DNA of 34,334 bases from an uncultured Lachnobacterium sp. (GTDB lineage: Bacteria; Bacillota; Clostridia; Lachnospirales; Lachnospiraceae): contig CALAST010000069.1 of assembly GCA_937889225.1 (NCBI GenBank), forward strand, positions 1 to 34,334, written 5' to 3'. Position 1 is the stretch's first letter; each line of letters starts with the position of its first letter. The translations under genes and the position numbers were made by a program. The notes under the pieces were generated by a model. It was not told the origin of the DNA and searched no databases. It saw only the letters and a program-made list of their open reading frames with translations. Positions 8,813 to 18,116 of this stretch are shown here, piece by piece.

Positions 8813-8825
8813 AGAGGGTTTAAGT

Positions 8826-9158
8826 ATGGAAATGCTATATAAGCTACTCTTATTGGGTGTATTGACTATTTTTTTGATTTCGGGCGGATTTGCAGTAAGT
8901 AATACATGTATAGACATAGTAAGTGCAAACAATTATTTTGAAGAAGTATCAAAGGTAATAAAGGAGAGTCATTATAATGAAAATGTCATAGAGGCGTGTT
9001 GTGAGGAAGCTTCAAAAAATGGGTATGAATTATCTGTTATAGTAGAAGGCAATCATCGACCGGGGATATTGAATTATGCAAAGGTAACGTTTACATATAA
9101 ATATGAGATTAAGCTGTTTGGTGTATCTGTGGAAAAGCAGAAAGAAAAAATTTTGTAG
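8826..9158 (+). CDS. Small membrane-anchored protein, TadE/pseudopilin-like
   Basis: A 110-residue protein with one N-terminal hydrophobic segment (about 4-25) and an extracellular-type remainder that includes paired cysteines (58-59) and a C-terminal beta-like stretch. The layout is that of TadE-like minor pilins. ATG 8826 follows AGAGAGGG; an in-frame ATG at 8760 lies inside the platform gene and is not used. It sits 13 bases after the platform gene and 8 bases ahead of a 34-codon gene. No exact family could be named. Confidence 0.65.
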   Translation: MEMLYKLLLLGVLTIFLISGGFAVSNTCIDIVSANNYFEEVSKVIKESHYNENVIEACCEEASKNGYELSVIVEGNHRPGILNYAKVTFTYKYEIKLFGVSVEKQKEKIL

Positions 9159-9166
9159 GTGATAAG

Positions 9167-9271
9167 ATGGTAAAGGTAATTAAGGTTGTAGTGGAGTTTG
9201 CTTTTATAGCATTTTTCTTAATAGGAATGATTTGTTTGCTGCTGCAATTTCAGCAGGCACTTAGTTTTTAG
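9167..9271 (+). CDS. 34-residue single-helix protein
   Basis: A 34-codon ORF starting ATG 9167 after AGGTGATAAG and ending TAG 9271. Almost the whole protein is one helix beginning MVKVIKVVVEFAF. The VEFAF segment resembles the VEFAL core of TadE-type pilin helices, here without an exported domain. Its position between two other small membrane protein genes, with proper spacing, supports a real gene. Function is unknown. Confidence 0.5.
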   Translation: MVKVIKVVVEFAFIAFFLIGMICLLLQFQQALSF

Positions 9272-9315
9272 TGTGGAAATAGTCTGTAGATAAAGAAAGT
9301 AGAATGGAGAGAAAG

Positions 9316-9468
9316 ATGGAACTGAAAGAATTATTGGAAAAAGTAACAATGGATATGATTATGGAAGGCTGCGGTCTTGTTTTTTCGCTTACTTTGATAT
9401 ATTACCTGTTTGTAGATGGAGGTATGGGAATGTTGATAGAAATGTTTGGAATGGTATTGTGTGGTTGA
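9316..9468 (+). CDS. 50-residue single-helix protein
   Basis: ORF of 50 codons, ATG 9316 after GGAGAGAAAG, TGA at 9468. It begins MELKELLEKV, then has a hydrophobic helix at about 17-32 and a glycine- and methionine-rich end. The MELK start is shared with the 62-residue protein at 5892, so the two could be related. It lies 7 bases ahead of the next gene. Function is unknown. Confidence 0.5.
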   Translation: MELKELLEKVTMDMIMEGCGLVFSLTLIYYLFVDGGMGMLIEMFGMVLCG

Positions 9469-9475
9469 ATAGAGA

Positions 9476-10030
9476 ATGAAAGAAATTATAAAAAATTATG
9501 TGATATTGGTGTTAGAAGCATTTTTTGTGGTTTTTTGTGTTGGTTATATATGGACGGGACAAATTGGGGCAGGAAAAGGACTTGCAGGAGGTATTGGCGA
9601 TGTATTAGAAGATGTAGAAAAACAGGATTTAAGAAGTGAAACACATTTATTGTTGAACGATGTGGTAAATGCGAAGATACCGGTTGTGAAATATGTAGGA
9701 GGAACAAAACAGGTAGGAGAATTTGTAGCATTTAAGGAGATGGTAGAAGTTTGTCTGTTTGGAGAAAGTTTTACAAATGGGGCAGAAGAAAAGGGATTTT
9801 ATATTTATTTTGGGGATATTCAAGATGAAAAAGGGAATAGTGTAGTGGTATCTTTGAAAACAGAAGAAATAGAAGCATTGGAGGAAATACCGGCAGCATT
9901 TATTTTTGATAGAGAGAAGGGTATTTTATATTTTCATAAAAGTGGAATATTTATGATGCATTTGATGATTTATACAGAGGATGAGATTGGTACAGATTAT
10001 GAATGTATGCTTCCGGTAGAAACGAGTTAG
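9476..10030 (+). CDS. Membrane-anchored protein of the Tad-like cluster
   Basis: A 184-residue protein with an N-terminal helix (about 7-27) that carries a glutamate (14) inside the hydrophobic run, as type IV pilin-like helices do, followed by glycine-rich GQIGAGKGLAGGIGD. The rest is a soluble, probably exported domain rich in beta strands. I do not recognise the family. The context (ATPase and platform upstream, more anchored proteins downstream) suggests a minor pilin or periplasm-facing partner. It ends 8 bases before the next start. Confidence 0.65.
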   Translation: MKEIIKNYVILVLEAFFVVFCVGYIWTGQIGAGKGLAGGIGDVLEDVEKQDLRSETHLLLNDVVNAKIPVVKYVGGTKQVGEFVAFKEMVEVCLFGESFTNGAEEKGFYIYFGDIQDEKGNSVVVSLKTEEIEALEEIPAAFIFDREKGILYFHKSGIFMMHLMIYTEDEIGTDYECMLPVETS

Positions 10031-10038
10031 GAGATGGT

Positions 10039-10452
10039 ATGAGAAAAGTATTAATAACAGTTTTGGGAATCGTTATTATATTGATTTTTATAATAACATA
10101 TTATACTTTGCATGGGCGAGAGATACGTCAGACTGAGTTGAATAATGCAGTAGTTTCTTCCATGCAGAGTGCTATGGAAATGCTTCTTGTAGAGGAAGGC
10201 ATGCCTCAAACAGAAGATGAATGGATACAAATGTTTTTACAATCGTTAGCAGTTCAGATAGATAGTGTATCAGAACTAACGGTTCGGATTTTGGAAGCGG
10301 ACATGGAGAAAGGATTGTTATCGGTTGAAGCAATACTTACGTTTCCGCATCCTTTGGGAAAAACAGGAAGTGTATCTTGTTATAGAACCGTAATATTGGA
10401 AAGTTATTCTGTTATGAACAAGCAGCAAAGTGGATTGCAAATATCCGCTTAG
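10039..10452 (+). CDS. Small membrane-anchored protein, pseudopilin-like
   Basis: A 137-residue protein with an N-terminal helix at about 4-22 and a polar domain ending in a beta-like CYRTVILES stretch. ATG 10039 follows AGGAGATGGT; an in-frame reading from 10003 overlaps the previous gene and is less likely. It is similar in plan to the 110- and 184-residue proteins ahead of it. No catalytic motif is visible. It is probably part of the assembled structure. Confidence 0.65.
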   Translation: MRKVLITVLGIVIILIFIITYYTLHGREIRQTELNNAVVSSMQSAMEMLLVEEGMPQTEDEWIQMFLQSLAVQIDSVSELTVRILEADMEKGLLSVEAILTFPHPLGKTGSVSCYRTVILESYSVMNKQQSGLQISA

Positions 10453-10519
10453 CATATGGGAGGTAGTTCTGCAAGGATATAGTGCAGTTAGGGAGTAGAT
10501 AATTGGAAAGGAAAGCGAT

Positions 10520-11848
10520 ATGGAGAGAATATCACAATATATATTGGAGAATAAAAAGAAAGGAATGATAGCTTTTGGAGCGATATTGATATGTATAGTG
10601 ATAGTTTTTTTGTTTTTTCTGTCAGAAAAGAATCGTATTATACAGGTAGCTGATGTAATTACAGTAGAAGCGGGACAAGAATTGGTATTAAAAGGAAGTG
10701 ACTTTTTTGATACAAAGGAAGAAAATTATGAAAAAATTGTATTCAATATAGAAAATGTAGATATGAATACAGTGGGCTTATATGAGGTAGAAGCAAGTTT
10801 TGGAAAACGTACATTTAAAATTAAAGTAAATGTACAGGATACGAAGGCACCAGTCATAACTTTTGCCAAAAGGTATATGTTTACCTGTGATATTAAAAAT
10901 ACAGATAAGATATCGACAATGTTGGAAAGTGTTTATGAAGTGTCTGAATTTACGATGCGTTTTATTCGATTTGAAAAGAAAGAAAATCTTAGAGAGTTAA
11001 ATGCAGAGGTGTTGGAAACATTGACAAAAGATATTGATATTTTGGGTGATACAGAACAGCTATGTACATTTGGAACAGAACAAGTACCAGAGGAGGAAGG
11101 GATTTATCAGGCAGTTTTGGAAGTAATAGATATTCATGGTAATGCAACTTATGAAGATGTTGTGTTGGTTTTGGATAAAACGGGGGCTTATATTGAAGAT
11201 GTGCCGGATAAAGTGATAGAGGTAAATCGGGAAGCGTTAAGTAAACAACCAGAAATAGATGCGGAAGATTATATAATTATAGATAATGTAGATGGAAAAA
11301 TTGCAGCAGAATCTGTAAATTTTGAAGTGGAGTTAATAGATGAAGAAAAGCACGAATGGATTGTGCATGTATGTTACATAGATAGGGCAGGGAATGAAAG
11401 CAGAGGGGATTTTTTAGTTATTGTTAAAGAAAACGACAGAAAGATAGAAGATAAAACAGATAGGAAGAATGAAAGTAGTAATAAAAATAATGTAGATGAT
11501 ACAGAAGGAAACTTGGAAGTGAAACAACCGGATAATAGCAAAAATCAAAATGAAAATGAATGGATACCAACAGATAATGAAAATGATATATCACCATGGG
11601 AGCAAAAGGTAATTGATGCAGGATATGGAAATGTGGTGGATTTTGGAGATGGTGCATATGGTGTGTTAACGCATAATGATGGATATGCAGGTGGAAAACG
11701 TGGAGGTGAGATTTTAAGAGAATATTTGTTACATTATGGGTTAGAACCGCAAAATGTAAGCGGAGGCATTATTGATGAGGAGAATGACTGGAGATGGTAT
11801 ATAGCTGATAATATTCGAAAGATGGATAATGCTGAAAACGATTGGTAA
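10520..11848 (+). CDS. Membrane-anchored multi-domain protein with Ig-like (DUF5011-type) domains
   Basis: A 442-residue protein. An N-terminal helix at about 15-34 anchors it outward. Residues about 40-300 look like several bacterial Ig-like modules: each has the pattern of a domain ending in a VxDTKAP or DIHGNATY type link. Residues about 305-355 are a charged Asn/Asp/Lys/Glu-rich linker, and the last 80 form a compact Gly/Tyr/Trp-rich module I do not recognise. Start ATG 10520 follows GGAAAGGAAAG. The 3' end overlaps the upstream reading frame of the next gene but not its likely ATG. Probably a surface stalk or tip component of the cluster. Confidence 0.7.
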   Translation: MERISQYILENKKKGMIAFGAILICIVIVFLFFLSEKNRIIQVADVITVEAGQELVLKGSDFFDTKEENYEKIVFNIENVDMNTVGLYEVEASFGKRTFKIKVNVQDTKAPVITFAKRYMFTCDIKNTDKISTMLESVYEVSEFTMRFIRFEKKENLRELNAEVLETLTKDIDILGDTEQLCTFGTEQVPEEEGIYQAVLEVIDIHGNATYEDVVLVLDKTGAYIEDVPDKVIEVNREALSKQPEIDAEDYIIIDNVDGKIAAESVNFEVELIDEEKHEWIVHVCYIDRAGNESRGDFLVIVKENDRKIEDKTDRKNESSNKNNVDDTEGNLEVKQPDNSKNQNENEWIPTDNENDISPWEQKVIDAGYGNVVDFGDGAYGVLTHNDGYAGGKRGGEILREYLLHYGLEPQNVSGGIIDEENDWRWYIADNIRKMDNAENDW

Positions 11849-11874
11849 TTCGTTTGGCAAAAAAGGAGATGGAA

Positions 11875-14025
11875 ATGAAAAAAAGAAAAACTATGTACAT
11901 AGTAGGGATATTATTTTGTATTTGCATTGTATTTATGGTTATAAACAAAAGTGAGTATAAAGCGGCAACAAGTTATGATAATGCAAAAGAGTTTTATGAG
12001 AGTACAGGACAATATGGAGAATCTTATCATGCAGATGTGTCAAATGGAATATTTTATCTTGGGACAAAAGCAAAAGTAGCATCTTCAAGTTCAAATTTGA
12101 AATATTACACGGTGGGTTATGATATTACACTATATGGAAATGGAACAAATGTAACATTTGCCGTAAAAAGAGGCGGATGTATGGAGCAAGTGAGTGATAT
12201 AACAAGTGCAGGTTATAATTATTTGCTATATCGGATTAATACACAAACATTATATAATCTTGCGGTTAAGGCGGATGAAGCAGGGGCTAAAAAGGTATTG
12301 CAATCTTCTATTATTACAATTGTTGCCAATGCTATTATGACAACAAAAAAAGGGACAAGTTTAAATGGAAATCTCACGGAAGATGGTTTAGGTGGGGTGA
12401 AAGAATGGGGAATTATATATCATTTAAAAAATAATGCGGAATGGGAAGAAATGATGGATATTTTTAAGGGACATAAATTTAAAAGTTACCGAAATATTGA
12501 AGAAGATATAGAAAATTATCATCTTTCCATTCGTTATGTGACAAATGGTACAGAAGGTTTAAATGAAAACAGTTCCAGTATAGCTACAGTAGGGAATGGA
12601 TATAGTCAGAAAAATATAGTTGTAAATGAAGCAGTAATCAAAAGTGTGCTGCATAAAAATGAGGAACCTGTTACTACTTCTGCAAAGGTGCTAAATCCAA
12701 TGCAAATGTTAAACACAAAAGAAATACATTTGATGAAAAAAGGATATCATTTAAATGATGGAAAAGAATGGTTGTATAATGGTCAAACTTTTTCGGATTC
12801 CATATTTTATATGCCAAAGGAAATTTGTCCGGAAGTAGGATACAATAATCGAAATATTTATGTGTATGCAAATTGGCAGCCAAATACATATACAGTTTCC
12901 TATCATGCAAATGGAGGAAGTGGAATGATAGTAGATAGTAATTTTACATATGATGTATCTGCTGCACTTAGGCAGAATGCATATACACGTAATGGCTATC
13001 ATTTGAAAGCAGGTGCAGAGTGGAACACTAAGCCGGATGGAAGCGGAACGAACTATGGTTCAGGACAGAATGTGAAAAATTTGACATCAGAGGATGGAAA
13101 GACAATAACCTTATATGCTAATTGGGAAGCTGATGTGTATGAGATTGTGGCTGATAAGCAAGGCGGAACAGGGGGAGCAGACTATTTTTATGAAAAGTAT
13201 GCTTTGGGATGGTATAAGGAAAACACTTTACAGAACGTGATAAAAAGCATTGCAATTCCAAGTAAGACAGGACATATATTTTTGGGATATTATGAGAATA
13301 TTTATGGACTGGGGACATCCATTGTGAATGCAGATGGCAGTATAAATGTGCATCCGGATTATTTTATGGCAAATGCTATCGTGTATGCATCTTATGAAGC
13401 AAAGCAGTATAAGGTAATGTTTGACAAAAAGGGCGGTATGGGAGGAACGGACAGCGTGATGGCAACATATGGAAAGTTGCTTCCGGAAGCGGTTGCACCA
13501 TTGCGTAGTGGATTCACATTTTTAGGATATTACATGGATGAGGCGTGCAAACAGGATTTATACTACAGCAAGCATATGGCATGTGAAAAGGAGTATTTCA
13601 TAGATGGAGATTCCACTTTATATGCAAAATGGATAGATGACATCCCTCCAATTGTGACAATAGCGGCAGAAACAGAGCATTGGACAAATAGTGCAGATGG
13701 TATAGCTATAACCATTTCAGCAACCGATTTGGGAACGGGATTGGACTATGTGGAAGTTTATATGGGCGACACGCTTGTAGAAACCATAAACGGGTTGGAT
13801 GGAGGAAAGGAAAAGACATTTTCGATTACACATACAACAGAAGGCGTATTCCGTTATAAGGCGGTGGCTGTGGATAAAGAAGGAAACAGCTCGGAGGCGT
13901 ATGCTAATTGCAGATATGATATCAAAGCACCAGAGAAAATTACAATGGATGTGACAAATGAAACGTTGGAAGAATTGGAAGACTTTAGCATTATAGTGGA
14001 AATTACGGATTACAATGTGCAGTAA
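11875..14025 (+). CDS. Exported InlB B-repeat (Listeria-Bacteroides repeat) protein
   Basis: A 716-residue protein. A signal peptide or anchor covers about 1-30 (KKRK then a hydrophobic run, likely cut near KAA). An N-terminal domain of about 260 residues has no family I know. Then come about four InlB B-type repeats, recognisable by YTVSYHANGG at the start and LYANW or LYAKW at the end. Near the C-terminus there is an Ig-like module, and the protein ends soon after a second one begins, so the end may be shortened. Start ATG 11875 lies 6 bases after AAGGAG; a TTG at 11842 and ATG at 11869 are in frame but badly spaced. There is no LPXTG motif or other wall anchor. Confidence 0.78.
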   Translation: MKKRKTMYIVGILFCICIVFMVINKSEYKAATSYDNAKEFYESTGQYGESYHADVSNGIFYLGTKAKVASSSSNLKYYTVGYDITLYGNGTNVTFAVKRGGCMEQVSDITSAGYNYLLYRINTQTLYNLAVKADEAGAKKVLQSSIITIVANAIMTTKKGTSLNGNLTEDGLGGVKEWGIIYHLKNNAEWEEMMDIFKGHKFKSYRNIEEDIENYHLSIRYVTNGTEGLNENSSSIATVGNGYSQKNIVVNEAVIKSVLHKNEEPVTTSAKVLNPMQMLNTKEIHLMKKGYHLNDGKEWLYNGQTFSDSIFYMPKEICPEVGYNNRNIYVYANWQPNTYTVSYHANGGSGMIVDSNFTYDVSAALRQNAYTRNGYHLKAGAEWNTKPDGSGTNYGSGQNVKNLTSEDGKTITLYANWEADVYEIVADKQGGTGGADYFYEKYALGWYKENTLQNVIKSIAIPSKTGHIFLGYYENIYGLGTSIVNADGSINVHPDYFMANAIVYASYEAKQYKVMFDKKGGMGGTDSVMATYGKLLPEAVAPLRSGFTFLGYYMDEACKQDLYYSKHMACEKEYFIDGDSTLYAKWIDDIPPIVTIAAETEHWTNSADGIAITISATDLGTGLDYVEVYMGDTLVETINGLDGGKEKTFSITHTTEGVFRYKAVAVDKEGNSSEAYANCRYDIKAPEKITMDVTNETLEELEDFSIIVEITDYNVQ

Positions 14026-14036
14026 GGGAGGTGAAA

Positions 14037-17000
14037 ATGGAGATGGAACTGGAACTGATTAGGAAAAAAGCCTGGAACATTCTGAAAGCTATGCTTTTGT
14101 GCATAGTTATTGCTATGTTGCTCTCTCAAGATGGAGAGGTGGTGTTGGCGGCTTCTATAGGGCACAGAACTTGTCCTGACTGCAATGGTGTGGGTAAGAT
14201 AGTATGCACAAATTGCAATGGGAATGGTCGTATTGTAACAGAGACATATGTTGGAGAAGGTTGGATATCTTTGGCAAACGGCAGTCAGAGATGGGATTTT
14301 AAATCCTATATTCGATATAAACCATGCACGGTTTGTGGAGGTTCTTCGGATAACGATGAATGGTATAGTCAGCATACGATATATTATAGTGACAGCAATT
14401 TTACAACGGTTATTTATGAGTCGTCCACTCCGATATATGTGGCAGGAACAGGATATAATGGAACCTGCACAAAATGTGGAGGTAATGGTGAAGTACCCAT
14501 TACATATCAGATAAAATACAATGGAAATGGGCATACAGGCGGCAGTATGTCAAATAGTACGCAAACATATAATGTAAGTCAGCGATTGAATACGAATCAA
14601 TTTACACGTACAGGTTATACATTCATCGGTTGGTCAACAACAGACGGTGTAACGACAGATACTGGGACAGATATTACAATTTCTTATCAAGCAGGGGCAT
14701 CCGTAAAAAATTTAGCATCGGAGCAGGGAAAAGTGATAAATCTGTATGCGATATGGCAGCGTAATCAGTATAAGGTTACCTACAATGCAAACGGAGGCAC
14801 ATTTGGCGGAAATGCCACAACACAGTCTGTTTATTATGGGAATAGTGTTGATTTAAGCCCCTCCTGTACCAAAGATGGCTATATCTTTCTGGGATGGGCA
14901 ACAGCGATAGATGAGACGATTTGCGTATCTTCCTATACAATGCCGGCAAAAAATATAACATTATATGCGTTGTACTCCATTCCGGTATCGGATGTAAAGG
15001 AAGCACATGTTATTTCTTATAATACGGCTAATCCTAATAAGTACAACCTGTTTGAATTAAAGGAACAGTCCGAAACTATAAACGGGTATGTCTATTCTTT
15101 AGATGGAATCAATCTTATGGAGGGACTCAGTTGGGACAGCCTTGAAGTTTGGTTGCTTCTATACGACCATGCAGGAAACCGAAGTCAGATACCAATTGAA
15201 ACATCAATAAGTGCGGATGACCAAGAACCTGAGGATATTCCCGTGCCAAATATATATTTGCAGACAGTAGAGCATTATCTGTGGAATATGCAGACGGAAA
15301 GCTATCAGTATTACATGTCAATATCGGAGCTTGTTTATGAGGGAGAAACCTATACTCCAAAATACATTGAAAAAGATTCTGCGGATTATCCGATAGGATA
15401 TCAGACGGAAAAAATAGACAGTTCTTATACCGTCAGCGATATGAAAACAACAAAGGCATACTATAAGCCTGTGCCATACACTTTGTATTTTGACCCAAAT
15501 GGAGGGGAATGTGGTACGAAACAAAAAAACGTGTATACCGGTAGCATGTATGGAGAATTGCCTACTCCATCCAGAAAAGGGCATGACTTCATAGGATGGT
15601 ATACGGGTAAAAAAACTGGAATAAAAGTGACAGCAACCGACATATATACAGATTCTGCAGACAGTACATTGTATGCAATATGGGAAGCTGATACACATAA
15701 TATTGTATATGATTATGCAACGAATGGCGGAACATACGCAGATGCCAAAACAGATAGTGTGAAATATGGAGAAAACATTGACCTTACTGTAAAAGCATAT
15801 AAGGATGGATGGGACTTTGTGGGATGGAATACGAATCCGGATGCAACAGAAGAATTGAAAGATATAACAATGGGAGAAGAAGATATCCTTTTGTATGCAA
15901 TCTATAAAAAGGATATTACAGCAAACTTCATTGACCAAAAAGAGGAACAGACAACCAGCAGGGAAACAACCATGACTATTTATAATAGGGAAACACAATG
16001 CTTAATGCCTGTGCCGGAGCAAAATATTGCGAATGGATGGGACTGTTTAGGATGGAGTTTTGATACAGAGGCAGATGCCACGATAGATACATCATCAGGA
16101 AGCTCATTAGAGTTGACAAAAGATGCGACTTTGTATGGTTGTTATGCTCAAGAAATTATCATAAGTTATGATACTAACGGTTCTCCGCAAAAAATTTCAT
16201 CACAGACAGGAGAACGATATATGAATGCATCCGGTAATTATAAAAATCCAAAATTTGTACTTGCAAAAGCACCTAATCTACAAAAACATAGTTTTGTATC
16301 GTGGGAGGAACATGTAGTAAATGAGAATATAACAATTGCGTATGAATCAGAAGCATATATAGAAGTAGAAAAAGATATGCAATTGGTGGCAAAATGGGAC
16401 TGTTTCCCGGAAATTGAAGCATATGACAGATATTTTACATTAGAAGATGCTGTATGTGGAAAGATTACATCACAGGAATTACTAAAAAAAGTAGTTGTAA
16501 CAGATAAAGAAGATGGCATTTTAAATAATGGGAGTGATGTAATAATAAAAAATTATATTGCAGAGGAATTTACAAACATAACAGAAGATGCAGATATTAA
16601 AATCACATATGTAGCTACAGATAGTTTTGGGAATAGTGTGACAAAAGCAGTTGTTATTCATGTAGTAGATACCACGGTGAAGTTAAGTCCTGTGGTAAGA
16701 TATGTTCGTTTTATTAATAGAAGCTTTTATTTAAATGAAATAGAACTTATTTCATCGGAGAACGGTGGTGTGGAGGAAACTTCTATTTGGCGAACTAATG
16801 AAAGTTATCGAAAACTGTTGGAGAAAACTTTGTTAAATAGTAAGTCTGATGAAGTCGTAAAGACAATGACATTTTTTGATATATCAGCAGATATAACAGA
16901 TGTTGCTTCTGGGAATTGGGAACGCGAAAAGGAAACCTGGGTATTTACATATGAAGATATACAAAAAATAGATACATTTACAGATATGTATGGATTTGGA

Positions 17001-17072
17001 AATATAAAAATGCAAAATGGTCTGGAGCTATTTGGGCAACAATTTGGAAATTGTCGTCAATATTGCAAGTAA
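14037..17072 (+). CDS. Exported protein with DnaJ-like zinc-finger module, InlB B-repeats and DUF5011-type domain
   Basis: A 1011-residue protein. The signal peptide spans about 1-39 (cut near VLAAS). Right behind it are four CxxC pairs, at 46/49, 57/60, 97/100 and 144/147, three of them in the CxxCxGxG form of the DnaJ zinc domain (CPDCNGVG, CTNCNGNG, CTKCGGNG). About six InlB B-type repeats follow (near 158-310 and 480-780), each ending in LYAIW-like strands, then a DUF5011-type domain with DKEDGI, and a roughly 130-residue C-terminal domain with Trp/Tyr and two late cysteines. Start ATG 14037 is 5 bases after GGAGG. It is the last gene of the cluster, with no wall-sorting motif. A DnaJ-type domain on an exported protein is unusual. 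Confidence 0.8.
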   Translation: MEMELELIRKKAWNILKAMLLCIVIAMLLSQDGEVVLAASIGHRTCPDCNGVGKIVCTNCNGNGRIVTETYVGEGWISLANGSQRWDFKSYIRYKPCTVCGGSSDNDEWYSQHTIYYSDSNFTTVIYESSTPIYVAGTGYNGTCTKCGGNGEVPITYQIKYNGNGHTGGSMSNSTQTYNVSQRLNTNQFTRTGYTFIGWSTTDGVTTDTGTDITISYQAGASVKNLASEQGKVINLYAIWQRNQYKVTYNANGGTFGGNATTQSVYYGNSVDLSPSCTKDGYIFLGWATAIDETICVSSYTMPAKNITLYALYSIPVSDVKEAHVISYNTANPNKYNLFELKEQSETINGYVYSLDGINLMEGLSWDSLEVWLLLYDHAGNRSQIPIETSISADDQEPEDIPVPNIYLQTVEHYLWNMQTESYQYYMSISELVYEGETYTPKYIEKDSADYPIGYQTEKIDSSYTVSDMKTTKAYYKPVPYTLYFDPNGGECGTKQKNVYTGSMYGELPTPSRKGHDFIGWYTGKKTGIKVTATDIYTDSADSTLYAIWEADTHNIVYDYATNGGTYADAKTDSVKYGENIDLTVKAYKDGWDFVGWNTNPDATEELKDITMGEEDILLYAIYKKDITANFIDQKEEQTTSRETTMTIYNRETQCLMPVPEQNIANGWDCLGWSFDTEADATIDTSSGSSLELTKDATLYGCYAQEIIISYDTNGSPQKISSQTGERYMNASGNYKNPKFVLAKAPNLQKHSFVSWEEHVVNENITIAYESEAYIEVEKDMQLVAKWDCFPEIEAYDRYFTLEDAVCGKITSQELLKKVVVTDKEDGILNNGSDVIIKNYIAEEFTNITEDADIKITYVATDSFGNSVTKAVVIHVVDTTVKLSPVVRYVRFINRSFYLNEIELISSENGGVEETSIWRTNESYRKLLEKTLLNSKSDEVVKTMTFFDISADITDVASGNWEREKETWVFTYEDIQKIDTFTDMYGFGNIKMQNGLELFGQQFGNCRQYCK

Positions 17073-17165
17073 AAATCCATTTGCGAAGCAAATTTTAAAT
17101 GAATTTTTACATGTTACTGGTAATGTGTGAACGGTATCAGGGTATATTTGTTATAAACTCGAAAG

Positions 17166-17196
17166 ATAAGGAATCCTTGCAGGATTCCTTATTTCG
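17166..17196. terminator. Bidirectional terminator between convergent genes
   Basis: A perfect 12-bp stem, ATAAGGAATCCT with AGGATTCCTTAT, around a 3-base TGC loop. It lies between the plus-strand cluster end (17072) and the minus-strand LysR stop (17205). T-rich flanks are short on both sides, so efficiency is uncertain. Confidence 0.75.
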
Positions 17197-17204
17197 GTGT
17201 ATAA

Positions 17205-18089
17205 TTAAATTCTTGGAAGTAGTTTTAAAAATTCTTCTGTAGAAGCTGATATAGGAAATGCTGTATTTGCAGCAGCAACTAACTGGCGGCTTGGCATTTG
17301 TTCTTTTGTTTTTAGTACAAACAAGTCCTTAGAATTTTCAGATAGAGCAAAATCCGGTACAAACGCAATGCCTAGTCCAATACGGGCGAGGTCAATCAGT
17401 AAGTCGTTGCTGTTTAATTCGATATCCGGAACGAGTTCTAATTGATGTTGGATAAATAACATATGTAAAAATTCACTTGTTGTGCTTTGACGACTTAACA
17501 TCATGATAGGGTATTGTTTTAATTCTTGAAAAGAAATGATTTTGTCCATTAAGTCAAAGTTTTTTGGATTAGCAATAAATACATCATGAAATGTTGCAAC
17601 AGTTTTTTGAATATAGTCGTGATTTAAGTAAGCATTAGGGGAATTTGTTACAATTAAATCCACTTTTCGCTGGTCCAGAAGTTCAACACATTTAATAGAA
17701 GTTGCGTTGGTTACTTTTATTGGAACATTTGGAAATTTTTTGTGAAACTCCTCTAAATAAGGTACTAAAAAGTAGCGACAGATGGTGTCACTAGCACCTA
17801 TATGCAATTGTCCAAGTCCGAGTGTACCGGAATCAAGAAGTTGGCTTTCACCTCTGGCAATCAGATTCATGGCAGGTTCAATATGCTTTAACAGTAGGCT
17901 TCCGGAAGGCGTTAGTTGTACACGTTTTGTACTTCTGATAAAGAGGGCATGTCCCAGTTTTTTTTCTAAAGTTTTAATGGACTGGCTGACAGCAGATTGT
18001 GAGATATATAGTTTTTTACTGGCTTCTGAAAAGCTTAAAGAAGATGCAACGTAGTAAAAAACTTTGTATAATTCATAATTGATGTCCAT
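17205..18089 (-). CDS. LysR-family transcriptional regulator
   Basis: A 294-residue regulator. Residues about 1-60 form the winged helix-turn-helix (SFSEASKKLYISQSAVSQSI), and residues about 90-290 match the LysR effector-binding domain with GLGIAFVPDF near the end. The family acts as DNA-bound tetramers that usually activate a divergent gene in response to a small ligand. ATG 18089 follows AAGGAGAAC on the minus strand; a longer in-frame reading to 18305 would run into the next gene. It is transcribed away from the L,D-transpeptidase gene, 100 bases apart, with a perfect dyad between them. The ligand is unknown. Confidence 0.9.
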   Translation of the reverse strand: MDINYELYKVFYYVASSLSFSEASKKLYISQSAVSQSIKTLEKKLGHALFIRSTKRVQLTPSGSLLLKHIEPAMNLIARGESQLLDSGTLGLGQLHIGASDTICRYFLVPYLEEFHKKFPNVPIKVTNATSIKCVELLDQRKVDLIVTNSPNAYLNHDYIQKTVATFHDVFIANPKNFDLMDKIISFQELKQYPIMMLSRQSTTSEFLHMLFIQHQLELVPDIELNSNDLLIDLARIGLGIAFVPDFALSENSKDLFVLKTKEQMPSRQLVAAANTAFPISASTEEFLKLLPRI

Positions 18090-18116
18090 AGAGTTCTCCT
18101 TTGTACTTATTAATGT

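Noticed and set aside
15318..15998. Minus-strand frame of 226 codons inside the 1011-residue protein gene
   Set aside because: Antisense to repeat-rich coding sequence, rich in Cys, Ile and Phe as antisense of Gly/Trp/Tyr-rich repeats; no start signal.
11866..17072. LPXTG or other wall-sorting signal on the large exported proteins
   Set aside because: The C-termini were read for LPXTG-like motifs, a hydrophobic tail and a basic end; none is present.
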